Counted from the stretch's first letter, positions 17,492 to 26,024 are shown. The stretch is DNA of 64,000 nucleotides from Lawsonibacter hominis (GCF_014287895.1 NZ_JACOPP010000003.1:62001-126000), one strand, 5' to 3'. The notes: generated by a model from the sequence alone, not told the origin. Made by a program: numbers and translations.

Positions 17492-18148
17492 TTATGAAAG
17501 AAGGGCTTGGGAGGGTTCCGCCTCCAGCAGGCCCAGCCGGTCCAGCCATACGATGGTCTGCAGGCTGCACTCATAGACGTTCACGGCTCCGCTGTCCGCG
17601 TCGGCCTGGAGGATGCCCCGGCGGTACGCCTTCTCCGCGCTCCCCCTCGCCCAGTCCGGCATGTCCGAAAACCAGTGGTACAGCTTCATATCCTCGTCCT
17701 CCTCTTTGGCCTCCCCTGCGGTCTCCGCGGCACGGTACAGCGGCATGGCGGGCGGATACCGCCCGGCCAGGATCATGCTGCCGGTGTATTTCCCGCCGCC
17801 GCTCCACTGCAGATGCGGGCGGTCGGGAAAGGACTTCCACCGCCCGCCCCACTCGAAGCCGACCCGCTCCCCAAGCTCCCCGGCCCGCTGGAAAAACGCC
17901 GGGTCGGAGTACTCCTGCCCCTTGACGTTCCTGCAGAAATCGAAGGCCAGCCCCACACCCTGGGCGTGGAAGGTAGGCACGCGCCCTTTGCTGGTCCCGT
18001 TCCGGTAGCAGTATTCCTGGTACGCCCGGTCCCGGACCGTGCCGGTGATGCAGACCGCAAGGCCCGCATCCCGGCACAGCTGCATCCAGACCCGGCAGTT
18101 GGCCGCCACGTCCGCGCGCAGGTCGTCGATGTCCCGGCTGTTAAGCAT
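17492..18148 (-). CDS. M15-family (L,D-) peptidase, endolysin-like
   Basis: A 218-residue peptidoglycan peptidase of the VanY/Ply500 (M15) type. It has 'ITGTVRDRAYQEYCYRNGTS', 'TFHAQGVGLAFDF' (Zn-binding His and Asp) and 'WGGRWKSFPDRPHLQW' (catalytic Asp and third Zn ligand His), all in the right order. Residues 150-210 resemble a small SLH/cell-wall-binding repeat ('MPDWARGSAEKAYRRGIL'). No signal peptide is visible, as in phage endolysins. It overlaps the upstream gene (ATG at 18146-18148, upstream stop 18141-18143), a two-gene cassette reminiscent of a phage lysis module left in the chromosome. It cuts crosslinks or stem peptides; exact specificity is unknown. Confidence 0.85.
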   Translation of the reverse strand: MLNSRDIDDLRADVAANCRVWMQLCRDAGLAVCITGTVRDRAYQEYCYRNGTSKGRVPTFHAQGVGLAFDFCRNVKGQEYSDPAFFQRAGELGERVGFEWGGRWKSFPDRPHLQWSGGGKYTGSMILAGRYPPAMPLYRAAETAGEAKEEDEDMKLYHWFSDMPDWARGSAEKAYRRGILQADADSGAVNVYECSLQTIVWLDRLGLLEAEPSQALLS

Positions 18149-18506
18149 CGTCCGTGTCCGGCGTCACCAGAGCGGTCATCATCCGGCAGCGCAGGTTGAG
18201 GCTCTTGTCCCCGTCGCTCCACAGCTGGCACAGCTCCTGATAGTGCTCCTTCATGCGCTGGAGCCAGGCGTTGAATTCGGTGTTGACGGCCTGACGCTCC
18301 GCCTCGGTGCAGGCATCCCACAGGGCCTTGAGGGCCTTGTAATCCGGGGTGTACCCGGGTCCCAGCGCATAGGACCCGGCATGGACGCCCATGCCCGTGC
18401 GGATGTTGTGGAAAAGCAGGTCGGCGGCCACGCCGATGTCCTTGTCCTCCTGTGTTGCGATGCTGTAGCACACGGGGGTGAGCTCGCTCCAGTTGATGTG
18501 TTTCAT
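18141..18506 (-). CDS. Hypothetical protein upstream of the M15 peptidase
   Basis: A 121-residue soluble-looking protein from ATG 18506, preceded by GGAGGG. It begins MKHINWSELTPVCYSIATQE and is helix-rich ('AERQAVNTEFNAWLQRMKEH'), with no membrane segment, so it is not a holin. The 8-base overlap with the peptidase start implies coupled translation and a shared role, perhaps phage-derived. I do not recognise the family. Confidence 0.7.
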   Translation of the reverse strand: MKHINWSELTPVCYSIATQEDKDIGVAADLLFHNIRTGMGVHAGSYALGPGYTPDYKALKALWDACTEAERQAVNTEFNAWLQRMKEHYQELCQLWSDGDKSLNLRCRMMTALVTPDTDDA

Positions 18507-18863
18507 ATCGTTCCCTCCTGACTGTATTTGGGGGGGCGGTGCGTCCCTCCCGTTGCTACCGGCAACGGGCGCTTTTGTTGCAGGAGCGGATACAACAAAG
18601 GGCGGCGCAGCCTTCGGAAAGGCCGTGCCGCCCCGGTCTGCCGAAAAACGCAAAACCCATACAAGAGGAGAACGGGTTCCGGTATGGGGCCAGCGCCCCC
18701 GGCAGGATTTCGCCGCCCGCAGGCGGCGAAATAAGATGAAATACCATTTCCAAGGACATACGCCTTGGAAGAAACACCGCTCGGCCCGCAAGCGTATGAG
18801 CGCGGCGAGTGCGCGCCGGGCTGTATCGCGGCTCAAAAATGCCTGCCTTTTTGAGCCGCAGGG
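18507..18863. other. Hairpin-rich intergenic region
   Basis: At least seven hairpins in 310 bp. Their stems are 18549-18556/18562-18569, 18575-18580/18593-18598, 18601-18612/18621-18632, nested 18638-18643/18700-18705 around 18656-18662/18682-18688, 18707-18717/18722-18732, 18748-18755/18763-18770, and 18828-18839/18848-18859. Several are perfect. Short frames across the region look like by-products of this structure. It may be a structured RNA or a cluster of palindromic insertions. Confidence 0.7.
18828..18859. terminator. Terminator after rqcP
   Basis: A 12-bp perfect stem GCGGCTCAAAAA/TTTTTGAGCCGC. In the minus direction it lies directly after the rqcP stop (18864) and ends with a T-run. 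Confidence 0.75.
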
Positions 18864-19106
18864 TCAGAGCAATTCCCGGTACAGCGCGGGGGCCTCGGCC
18901 TTGTTGGCGTGTTCGTCCACAGCCAGGACCTCCACCCGGACGGTGCGTTCGCCAAAGCGCAGTTCCAGCACATCCCCGGGCTTCACGTCGTAGCTGGCCT
19001 TGACCGGGCGGCCATTGGCGCTTACCCGGGCGTTGTCGCAGGCCTCGTTGGCCACCGTACGCCGCTTGATGAGTCGTGAGACCTTGAGCCATTTGTCCAA
19101 TCGCAT
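18864..19106 (-). CDS. rqcP: S4-domain ribosome quality-control protein RqcP-like
   Basis: An 80-residue S4 RNA-binding protein: 'MRLDKWLKVSRLIKRRTVAN' and 'VSANGRPVKASYDVKPGDVL' are the S4 core. In Bacillus the small S4 protein RqcP (YabO) works with RqcH to add C-terminal alanine tails to stalled nascent chains. The neighbourhood, flippase-mazG-(hup)-rqcP, matches the yabM-yabN-yabO order of Bacillus, which supports RqcP over other small S4 proteins such as HslR. ATG 19106 follows GGAGGC. Confidence 0.85.
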   Translation of the reverse strand: MRLDKWLKVSRLIKRRTVANEACDNARVSANGRPVKASYDVKPGDVLELRFGERTVRVEVLAVDEHANKAEAPALYRELL

Positions 19107-19215
19107 AAGCTGCCTCCGGAAAAGACGCGGCCCCGGGAGAGCCCGGAGCCGCATGGATTTTAGAAACGTTCCCCCTGCGCGCCCTTTCGCGTCCCGGGCG
19201 CTCGGCGCTCCTGTT

Positions 19216-19491
19216 TTACTTGGAGACGGTGTCCTTCAGGGCCTTGCCGGGCTTGAACACGGGCACCTTGGAGGCGGGGATCTTGATCTCCTCTTTGGTC
19301 TTGGGGTTGCGGCCGGTGCGCTCGGCACGGCTCTTGACCTCGAACGCGCCGAAGCCGACCAGCTGCACCTTGTCGCCGTCGGCCAGGGCGCCGGCGATCA
19401 CATCGATGGTGGCGTTCACAACGGTCTCGGTATCCTTCTTGGACAGGCCGGCCTTCTCGGCGACGGCATTGATCAATTCAGCCTTGTTCAT
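19216..19491 (-). CDS. hup: DNA-binding protein HU
   Basis: A 91-residue HU-family histone-like protein. It has the N-terminal helices 'MNKAELINAVAEKAGLSKKD', the conserved 'GFGAFEVKSRAERTGRNPKT' arm region, and the C-terminal 'VPVFKPGKALKDTV'. It dimerises and bends DNA with little sequence specificity. AGGAGG lies upstream of ATG 19491. A G+C-rich hairpin (GCGGCGC/GCGCCGC near 19516-19533) is in the leader. It lies between mazG and rqcP, a common Clostridia arrangement. Confidence 0.95.
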   Translation of the reverse strand: MNKAELINAVAEKAGLSKKDTETVVNATIDVIAGALADGDKVQLVGFGAFEVKSRAERTGRNPKTKEEIKIPASKVPVFKPGKALKDTVSK

Positions 19492-19558
19492 AGTACTTAT
19501 TCCTCCTATGTTTTTGCGGCGCGGATGCGCCGCTGATATACTTAAAGCGTTGCCGCTT

Positions 19559-20347
19559 TTAAGTACGTTTGGCACGCTCCCACAGCTTGTCCAGCTCGTC
19601 CGGCGTCATGCCTTCCATGCTTCGCCCTTCCCGGACGGCCAGCGCTTCCACCTTGCGGAAGCGGGAGATAAATTTGTCGGTGGCGGCGTTCAGGGCCTGC
19701 TCCGGGTCGGCCTTGACAAAGCGGGAGACGTTCACGGCGGAGAAAAGCAGGTCTCCCAATTCCTCTTCCACATTGGTGCCTTGGGCCGCCGCGGCCTTCA
19801 GCTCCTCCAGCTCCTCAGACAGCTTGTCCAACGCGCCGGAGATGTCCGGCCAGTCAAAACCGGCCTTTTTCGCCTTTTTCTGCACCTTTTCCGCACGCCA
19901 CAGGGCGGGCAGAGAGCGGGCCACCGCCTCCAGAGCGTCGGTGTTGGTCTCTTGGCCCTTTTCCACGCGCTTGAGGGCCTCCCAGTTGGACAAAACCTCG
20001 CCGGTGCCGGATACGCTCACGTCGCCGAACACATGCGGGTGGCGGTAGATCAGCTTTTTGCAGATGCCGTCGGCCACGCCGTCCAGATCGAAGCGGCCCT
20101 CCTCCTGCTCCATACGGGCATGAAGCGCCACCTGGAGCAGCACGTCGCCCAGCTCTTCCTGAAGGTGTTCGGAGCTGCCCTCGTCGATGGCCTCCACGGC
20201 CTCGTAGGCCTCCTCCAGGAAATTGCGGCGGATGGAGGCGTGTGTCTGTTCCGCATCCCATGGGCATCCGCCGGGGGCGCGGAGCAGGCGGACGATCTCC
20301 TCCAGATCCTTGACGCCATAAGCGTCCTTATACTGAAAATCTACCAT
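19559..20347 (-). CDS. mazG: Nucleoside triphosphate pyrophosphohydrolase MazG
   Basis: A 262-residue MazG with two alpha-helical NTP-PPase repeats. Metal-binding motifs are 'EEAYEAVEAI' plus 'EELGDVLLQVALHA' in the first and 'EELEELKAAA' plus 'EEELGDLLFSAVNV' in the second. It hydrolyses NTPs or dNTPs to NMP and PPi, cleaning damaged nucleotides. 'GGCPWDAEQTH' near residue 27 is the usual N-terminal signature. AGGAGG precedes ATG 20347. It sits between the flippase gene and hup, probably cotranscribed. Confidence 0.93.
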   Translation of the reverse strand: MVDFQYKDAYGVKDLEEIVRLLRAPGGCPWDAEQTHASIRRNFLEEAYEAVEAIDEGSSEHLQEELGDVLLQVALHARMEQEEGRFDLDGVADGICKKLIYRHPHVFGDVSVSGTGEVLSNWEALKRVEKGQETNTDALEAVARSLPALWRAEKVQKKAKKAGFDWPDISGALDKLSEELEELKAAAAQGTNVEEELGDLLFSAVNVSRFVKADPEQALNAATDKFISRFRKVEALAVREGRSMEGMTPDELDKLWERAKRT

Positions 20348-20384
20348 ATTTCAAGGCCTCCTGCAACCCATATTTCCAAAAAAC

Positions 20385-22142
20385 TCAACGGATATGCAAA
20401 ATTTTTGCGATTTTTTCACCCTTGGGCATCAGTTCCAGGTCCTCTCTGGAGATGACCCGCAAAGCCAGCACTAAAATTGCATATACCACTACGGCCGCCA
20501 GGATGGCGCCGCCCGTGGCCATGGCGTCTTTCAGGAAGCTGCCGCTGAGAAAACGGGCGAACAGCCCGTGGCAGGCCCAGGCCGCGACCGCCATGATGGC
20601 GGAGGCGACGAAGGGCTTGACGAAGACCCTGGTATACCGGGGCGGCTGGTGGACCATCCGCTTGATGATGCCCAGATTGAGGATGGAGATCACCGCAAAG
20701 CACAAAAGCGTGCCCACCGGCGCGCCGAAGATCATGATCTTCGGGTTGCCCACCAGCGTGTAGTTGGTGGCCAGCTTGATGACGCCGCCGATGACCATGG
20801 TGATAATGGGCAGATTCACAATGCCGTTGGCCTGCAGGATGGCGGCGGCCACCACCTGGATGCACACGAAGATGGAGGCAATGCCCAGGATCGAGAGCAG
20901 CGGTCCGGCGATGGAGGCGTCCACGTTGCCGACGGTCAGCAGCTGGATGATGGGGCCGCCCAGCGCGAACAGGCCGAAGCCGCAGGGCAGGGCAATGAGG
21001 GCGGAGATGCGCATGGCGGATTCGGTGACCCGCTGGGCGCCCAGCCGGTCCCGCCGGGCAAGGCACGCCGAGATGCCGGGCACGATACAGGCGGTGAAGG
21101 GCACCATCAGGTTAAAGGGCAGGTTATAGATGCTCATGGTTTTCTGATAGGCGCCGTAGAGGGAGCGGGTGGAATCCAGAACGGGGTTGAGCTCTGTCAG
21201 CGGGTTCAGCGCCGCAGCCTCCTGCCAGGCGGTCAGATTGTTCTGGAAGATCGTCACCGACTTGGGGAAGATGTCGAGAAAGCTGTTGGAGATCCCGGAC
21301 AGGCCGCCCTGGATGGAGGTAAAGACGTTCTGGAGCTGGCCGTTGACCAGGTTGGTGTCGATGAGGGTGACCAGGGACATGGTACAGGAGCTCAAGGTGA
21401 TGGGGATGGCCAGTTTGAGCAGCCGGGCCAGGATCGTGCTGCCCGGCTCCGGTACGTCGGCGGCGGTCTTCTGCCGCTGCCTGGTCCGCCTGTGGTTGAA
21501 AAAGAGGTAGATCACCGACAGGATGCTGCCGATGGACACGCCCAACAGGGCGCCCGCAGCGGAGAGCCGGTCGCGCAGATCCTCCGGCTGGATGGCGGAG
21601 CGGAGGATCAGCAGGGCCAGGCCCAGGCCCAGCAGCAGCTTGCACAGGGCCTCGATGATCTGGGAGATGCCGGTGGGCACCATGTTCATGTGGCCCTGGG
21701 CGTATCCCCGGAAGGCCGAACAGATGCAGGTGCACAGCACCGCCGGAGCCAGCGCCAGTACGGCATAGACGGCCTTCTCATTTTGCAGGACGTGGGTGGC
21801 CACGAACTGGCTGAATACCGACATGCAGATAAAGCTGAATACGCCCATGAACAAAAAGGCGCAGAAGGCCATCCGGAAGACCCGCTCCTTCTGGTTCTCC
21901 CGGCCCAGCGCGTTGCACTCGGATACGGTCTTGGACAGGGCCACGGGCAGCCCCGCCGTGGAGATGGTCAGAAAAAAGCTGTAGATATTGTATGCCGCGC
22001 CGAAATCGCCGTAGGCCTCGTCGGGCAGCAGGGCGGTCAGCGGGATCTTGTAGATGGCGCCGATGATCTTGACCACGATGGTGGTCACAGTCAGCAGAGC
22101 GGCCGCCCCATAAAAGGTGTTCTTTTTCGATTGGCTGGACAA
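20385..22142 (-). CDS. SpoVB/MurJ-like polysaccharide flippase (MATE-MVF superfamily)
   Basis: A 585-residue integral membrane protein with about 14 helices, starting 'TFYGAAALLTVTTIVVKIIG' and 'LLPDEAYGDFGAAYNIYSFF'. These openings are typical of the SpoVB/YabM/MurJ branch, lipid-linked oligosaccharide transporters for cell wall or spore cortex. Later segments 'GLPVALSKTVSE' and 'LSILGIASIFVCIQVVAAAI' fit too. I choose TTG 22142 (LSSQSKKNTF) because AAGGGGGA lies upstream and it starts 13 bp after the previous stop; the alternative ATG at 22187 would overlap mtaD. Position before mazG-hup-rqcP matches yabM in Bacillus. Confidence 0.88.
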   Translation of the reverse strand: MSSQSKKNTFYGAAALLTVTTIVVKIIGAIYKIPLTALLPDEAYGDFGAAYNIYSFFLTISTAGLPVALSKTVSECNALGRENQKERVFRMAFCAFLFMGVFSFICMSVFSQFVATHVLQNEKAVYAVLALAPAVLCTCICSAFRGYAQGHMNMVPTGISQIIEALCKLLLGLGLALLILRSAIQPEDLRDRLSAAGALLGVSIGSILSVIYLFFNHRRTRQRQKTAADVPEPGSTILARLLKLAIPITLSSCTMSLVTLIDTNLVNGQLQNVFTSIQGGLSGISNSFLDIFPKSVTIFQNNLTAWQEAAALNPLTELNPVLDSTRSLYGAYQKTMSIYNLPFNLMVPFTACIVPGISACLARRDRLGAQRVTESAMRISALIALPCGFGLFALGGPIIQLLTVGNVDASIAGPLLSILGIASIFVCIQVVAAAILQANGIVNLPIITMVIGGVIKLATNYTLVGNPKIMIFGAPVGTLLCFAVISILNLGIIKRMVHQPPRYTRVFVKPFVASAIMAVAAWACHGLFARFLSGSFLKDAMATGGAILAAVVVYAILVLALRVISREDLELMPKGEKIAKILHIR

Positions 22143-22155
22143 GTGGCAGTCCCCC

Positions 22156-23457
22156 TTATTTCGTTCCGAAGAGCAGGGGCACGGCATAGTTTGCCACTTC
22201 CCGCTTTACTTGCTCGAGATCAATGGTGAGGAAGTCCCCATCCTTGTATATGACCCGGCCGCGGGCCATATTCATGCACACGTCGCCGCCGTGGGCGGCG
22301 TAGACCAGGTTGGAAACCGGGTCATGGCAGGGGAACAGGTTCAGGTGGGAGAAGTCCACCAGGATCAGGTCGGCGTCGTAGCCGGGTTCGATCCGCCCGG
22401 TCTTTCGGCCCAGCGCCGCCGCGCCGTTGACGGTGGCCATGCGCAGCGCATCCCAGCTTCCCAGGGCCAGGGGATCGCAGGCGGCGCCGTTGTGGAGGAT
22501 GGCGGCCAGCTTCATCTCCTCGAACATGTCGTGGTTATTGTTGGAGGACACGCCGTCGGTACCCAGGCACACGTTCACGCCCGCCGCCTTCATGGCGGGC
22601 ACAGGGGCGATCCCGCTGCCCAGCTTCAGGTTGGAGCAGGGGTTGTGGACGGCGGAGACTCCCTTGGCGGCCAGAATGGCCCAATCCTCCGCCGTGGTAT
22701 AGACGCAGTGGGCGGCAATGCCCCGCACGTCCCAGACGCCGTACCGGTCCAGCGTCTGCACGGGGGTCTTGCCGTGGCGCTGAATGCACTCGGCATGCTC
22801 CTTCCGGGTCTCGGAAATGTGTACATGCATGCCCAGGCCGTTGGCCTTGGCAAAATCCGCCGTCCACTTCCAAAGCTCGCTCCGGGACGTATACTCGGCA
22901 TGGATGGAGGCGTCAAACCGGATCTGCCCGTCTCCGTAGCCGTGCCAGCGCTGGGCCAGGGCCTCCTGGGCCACGCAGTCGTGGCAGGTCTTGGGGTCGA
23001 AGACGGGGTCGAAGAGCACCCCGCCGCAGGACAGGTTGGCGCTCAGCCCCGCGGATACCACTTCCTGTGCCACCGCGTCGGTAAACATATACATATCGGC
23101 GATGCAGGTGGTGCCGGTGGCGATCATCTCCGCCAGGCCAAGGGCGGTGCAGCAGCGGATGGCCCGCTCGTCCCATCTGGCCTCCACCGGAAAGATATAG
23201 TGGTGCAGCCAGTCCTGAAGGTCGTGCCCGTCGCCGTAGCCGCGCATGGCGGTCATGGGCACATGGGTGTGGCAGTTGACCAGGCCCGGCAGCAGCACGT
23301 TGCCCTTCCCGTCGATCTGGCGGCCGGTAAAGCCCTGGGGCCGCTGGTCGCCCACGGAGACGATCTTGCTGCCCTCCACCAGAACATAGGCGTGGGGCAG
23401 CACGGTCCCGGCCTCGTCCATGCGCACGGCGGTACAATTATAGATGAGTATAGCCAT
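22156..23457 (-). CDS. mtaD: Amidohydrolase, MTA/SAH deaminase type
   Basis: A 433-residue metallo-amidohydrolase of the 5-methylthioadenosine/S-adenosylhomocysteine deaminase family. Metal ligands are in 'LPGLVNCHTHVPMTAMRGYG', 'MHVHISETRKEH', 'AAHCVYTT' and 'LGTDGVSSNNNHDMFEEMK'; the last is the classic family signature. It releases ammonia from the adenine ring to give inosine-type nucleosides. The purine nucleoside phosphorylase gene 20 bp upstream would cleave such products, so the pair forms a purine/methionine salvage step. AAAAGGAG precedes ATG 23457. Confidence 0.9.
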   Translation of the reverse strand: MAILIYNCTAVRMDEAGTVLPHAYVLVEGSKIVSVGDQRPQGFTGRQIDGKGNVLLPGLVNCHTHVPMTAMRGYGDGHDLQDWLHHYIFPVEARWDERAIRCCTALGLAEMIATGTTCIADMYMFTDAVAQEVVSAGLSANLSCGGVLFDPVFDPKTCHDCVAQEALAQRWHGYGDGQIRFDASIHAEYTSRSELWKWTADFAKANGLGMHVHISETRKEHAECIQRHGKTPVQTLDRYGVWDVRGIAAHCVYTTAEDWAILAAKGVSAVHNPCSNLKLGSGIAPVPAMKAAGVNVCLGTDGVSSNNNHDMFEEMKLAAILHNGAACDPLALGSWDALRMATVNGAAALGRKTGRIEPGYDADLILVDFSHLNLFPCHDPVSNLVYAAHGGDVCMNMARGRVIYKDGDFLTIDLEQVKREVANYAVPLLFGTK

Positions 23458-23477
23458 TTCATGCTCCTTTTATGATG

Positions 23478-24305
23478 TCAGTCGATCTTGCGCAGGCATG
23501 CCAGCACCAGCCGGGAGAACTTGTCCCGGCAGGCCTCGGCGGCGTCCAGCACCTCCTGTTCGGTCAGCGGCTGGTCCAGGATGCCGGCGGCCATGTTGGA
23601 CAGCAGCGTGAAGCCCAGCACCCGCATGCCGCAGTGTCCCGCCGCGATGACCTCCGGCGCGGTGGACATGCCCGCCGCGTCGGCTCCTAAAATACGCCCG
23701 GCACGGATCTCCGCCGGGGTCTCGTACTGGGGCCCGGGGAAATACATATACACGCCTTCCTTCAGATCGATCCCCAGCTCGCCCGCGGTCTCCCGGGCCA
23801 GCGTGCGCAGGGCGGGGGTGTACAGGTGAGACGCGTCGGGGAAGCGCACGCCGAATTCCGGGATGTTCTCTCCGCGCAGCGGGGATTCCAGAAAGAATTT
23901 GATGTGGTCGGAAATGAGCATCAGCTCCCCGGCCTTCCAGGCGGTGTTGATGCACCCGGCGGCGTTGGTCACGATCAGAGTATCGCAGCCCAGCAGCCGC
24001 AGCACCCGCACGGCATAGGCGACCTCCTCGTAGGAGTACCCCTCGTAGTGGTGCATCCGTCCCTGCATCACGGCCACCGGCTGGCCCTCCAGCGTGCCGA
24101 AGACCAGCCGGCCCTTATGCCCGGGGGCGGTGGAGGTCTTGAAGTGCGGAATATCTCCGTAGGGGACCGCCGCCGCGTCTTCCACCAGGTCGCCCAGATA
24201 ACCCAGGCCGGAACCCAGGATCATGGCGATCTTGGGGGAAAAGCCGCCCAGGCGCGCGCGGAGAAAGTCGGCGCTGTGCCGGTATTGTTCAAATGTGTAA
24301 TTCAT
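23478..24305 (-). CDS. punA: Purine-nucleoside phosphorylase
   Basis: A 275-residue trimeric (type II) PNP. Motifs are 'IAMILGSGLGYLGD' (phosphate loop), 'GHKGRLVFGTLEG', 'MQGRMHHYEGYS', 'VTNAAGCIN', 'EGVYMYFPGPQYETPAEIR' and 'GMSTAPEVIAAGHCGMRV' with the purine-binding residues. It splits purine nucleosides with phosphate into base plus ribose-1-phosphate. AGGAGGACAG precedes ATG 24305. It is the first of a likely punA-mtaD-flippase-mazG-hup-rqcP run on the minus strand. Confidence 0.94.
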   Translation of the reverse strand: MNYTFEQYRHSADFLRARLGGFSPKIAMILGSGLGYLGDLVEDAAAVPYGDIPHFKTSTAPGHKGRLVFGTLEGQPVAVMQGRMHHYEGYSYEEVAYAVRVLRLLGCDTLIVTNAAGCINTAWKAGELMLISDHIKFFLESPLRGENIPEFGVRFPDASHLYTPALRTLARETAGELGIDLKEGVYMYFPGPQYETPAEIRAGRILGADAAGMSTAPEVIAAGHCGMRVLGFTLLSNMAAGILDQPLTEQEVLDAAEACRDKFSRLVLACLRKID

Positions 24306-24336
24306 TGCGTCTGTCCTCCTGACCGCGGCGCTTTGC

Positions 24337-24729
24337 TCACAACGGGCGGCCGCACGCCTTGCAGAACTTGTCCTCCCGGCCGCAGGCGCACCCGCAGTCC
24401 GGGCAGGAACGGACGTTTTTCAAAAGACGGATGCGCTGCTTGAGCTGGGCGATGGCCTCGTGCTTTTCATCGATCTGGCTCAAAAGCGGGGCCAGGGAGG
24501 CGGCGTCGGGCTCCGCCCCCCGATGGGTGTCGTACACCATCCGGCCTATGGATTTGAGCAGGTCGTTGATTTCGCCGTTCAGGTCAAAGATGCGCATGTT
24601 CAGTTTGGCCACATCGACCATCTGACCGGCGCATTTCCCGGCGTAGCGCGCGGTGGTCCCGGCCGCCTCGCCTACCGTGACGGCGGTCTCGCGCACCCGC
24701 TCCAGCAGCTCTCTTACGCGTTCGTCCAT
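24337..24729 (-). CDS. Coiled-coil protein with C-terminal zinc ribbon
   Basis: A 130-residue protein. Residues 1-100 are helical and amphipathic ('DERVRELLERVRETAVTVGE', 'RIFDLNGEINDLLKSIGR'), likely coiled coil. The last 20 residues form a zinc ribbon with CPDCGCACG and FCKACG. There is no signal peptide or membrane segment. Such short ribbon proteins are common and uncharacterised in Clostridia. AAGGAGGGC precedes ATG 24729. It lies 31 bp before punA and could be its operon partner. Confidence 0.75.
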   Translation of the reverse strand: MDERVRELLERVRETAVTVGEAAGTTARYAGKCAGQMVDVAKLNMRIFDLNGEINDLLKSIGRMVYDTHRGAEPDAASLAPLLSQIDEKHEAIAQLKQRIRLLKNVRSCPDCGCACGREDKFCKACGRPL

Positions 24730-24895
24730 GGCGTAAGCCCTCCTTAAATCCAGGATTTGCAGAGAATACAAGGTATTCTACACCTGTCATGCAAAAAAAG
24801 CAATTGAAATGCGGCAAATTGCGGCGCTTCGCGGCGCGGGGGGCCGGCAGGCCATGCGCGGGCGCCCGCCCGGTGCGGCAGCCCCAAAAGACACA

Positions 24896-24927
24896 AAAAA
24901 TTGCCGCCCGAATCGGGCGGCAATTTT
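24896..24927 (-). terminator. rplM-rpsI terminator
   Basis: AAAATTGCCGCCCG pairs with CGGGCGGCAATTTT around AAT, about 20 bp after the rpsI stop on the minus strand. Confidence 0.85.
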
Positions 24928-24947
24928 CGGAAACGGAAAACGTGGAC

Positions 24948-25352
24948 TCAGCGCTTGGAGAACTGGGGCGCACGCCGCGCGGCCTTGAGGCCGTACTTCT
25001 TGCGCTCCTTCATGCGCGGATCGCGGGTCAGGTAGCCGGCGGCCTTGAGGGCGGCGCGGTACTCAGGATTGACCTCCAGCAGGGCGCGGGCCACACCGTG
25101 GCGGATGGCGCCGGCCTGGCCGGTGACGCCGCCGCCGGTGACGGTGGCGGCGATATCCACCTTGCCCAGCAGCTCGGTGGTGACCAGGGGCTGGCGGACG
25201 ATGAGCTTCAGGGTCTCCAGGCCGAAGTAATCGTCGATGTCGCGGCCGTTAATGGTGATGGCGCCGGTCCCGTTGGGGAAGAGATGCACCCGGGCCACGG
25301 AGGACTTGCGGCGGCCGGTGCCGTACAGATAAGGCTTCTTGCTCTTATACAT
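24948..25352 (-). CDS. rpsI: 30S ribosomal protein S9
   Basis: A 134-residue S9. The N-terminal 'YGTGRRKSSVARVHL', 'AITINGRDIDDYFG', 'VTGGGVTGQAGAIRHGVARA' and the C-terminal 'KKYGLKAARRAPQFSKR' tail are all standard; the last Arg normally reaches the P-site tRNA. It follows rplM by 17 bp in the conserved order. GCAGGAGGTAGG precedes the ATG. Confidence 0.97.
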   Translation of the reverse strand: MYKSKKPYLYGTGRRKSSVARVHLFPNGTGAITINGRDIDDYFGLETLKLIVRQPLVTTELLGKVDIAATVTGGGVTGQAGAIRHGVARALLEVNPEYRAALKAAGYLTRDPRMKERKKYGLKAARRAPQFSKR

Positions 25353-25369
25353 CAGTTCCTACCTCCTGC

Positions 25370-25801
25370 TTAGTTGGCGGCCCAGGCTTCGGGCTTCTGG
25401 GCGGTGTGGGGATGCTCGGCGCCGCGGTAAATATGCAGGCGGGTCAGAGAATCCTTGGTGACGATGTTACGGGGCATCATGCCGCGGACGGCCACGCGCA
25501 TGGCCAGCTCGGGCTTCTGCTGCATCAGCAGGCGGTACTTGGTCTCCTTCAGGCCGCCCACCCAGCCGGAGTGGGTGCGGTAATACTTCTGCTCCAGCTT
25601 CTTGCCGGTCAGAACGGCCTTCTCGGCGTTGACGATGACGACAAAGTCGCCGCAGTCGGCATGGGGGGTGTACTCAGGCTTATGCTTGCCGCGCAGCAGG
25701 GTGGCCGCAGCGGCGGCAGTCTTGCCCAGGGGCTTGCCCGCCGCGTCGAGGATATACCACTTGCGGACGATGTTCCCCTTGTTGGCCATAAAAGTGGACA
25801 T
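25370..25801 (-). CDS. rplM: 50S ribosomal protein L13
   Basis: A 143-residue L13. 'RKWYILDAAGKPLGKTAAAA', 'GDFVVIVNAEKAVLTGKKLE', 'KYYRTHSGWVGGLKE' and 'VRGMMPRN' identify it. The start is ATG 25801 after TTGGAGG. A promoter and an L13-type leader hairpin lie upstream, so it is probably autoregulated at RNA level together with rpsI. Confidence 0.97.
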   Translation of the reverse strand: MSTFMANKGNIVRKWYILDAAGKPLGKTAAAAATLLRGKHKPEYTPHADCGDFVVIVNAEKAVLTGKKLEQKYYRTHSGWVGGLKETKYRLLMQQKPELAMRVAVRGMMPRNIVTKDSLTRLHIYRGAEHPHTAQKPEAWAAN

Positions 25802-25855
25802 GGTGAAACCTCCAATTTCGCTTTCTATCTTCAAAAATTGCTTAAACACAATAGT

Positions 25856-25880
25856 CGCCCCAATCTGGACGATTGGAGCG
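25856..25880 (-). promoter_or_regulatory. L13 leader hairpin
   Basis: In the rplM 5'-UTR, CGCTCCAATC pairs with GATTGGGGCG around GTCCA. Position and type match the ribosomal protein L13 leader of Firmicutes, bound by L13 for feedback. The match is by eye. Confidence 0.6.
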
Positions 25881-25886
25881 TTTTGT

Positions 25887-25915
25887 ATTATAATACGGTA
25901 GTTCCGGGGTGTCAA
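25887..25915 (-). promoter_or_regulatory. rplM promoter
   Basis: Minus strand: perfect TTGACA (25910-25915), 17-bp spacer, perfect TATAAT (25887-25892). A consensus sigma-A promoter. Confidence 0.88.
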
Positions 25916-26024
25916 CCTTCTTTTCGGAATTTTCAATTTAGAAAGATAAAATCTCTTGAAATCGCTGTTTTTCTCATCGATACGCTTGAATGCTCTCTTT
26001 CAATTTTTGAATTTTGAGGTGCCT

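Noticed and set aside
18549..18859. CRISPR array reading of the hairpin cluster
   Set aside because: The stems differ from each other and there are no equal-length repeats with unique spacers or cas genes.
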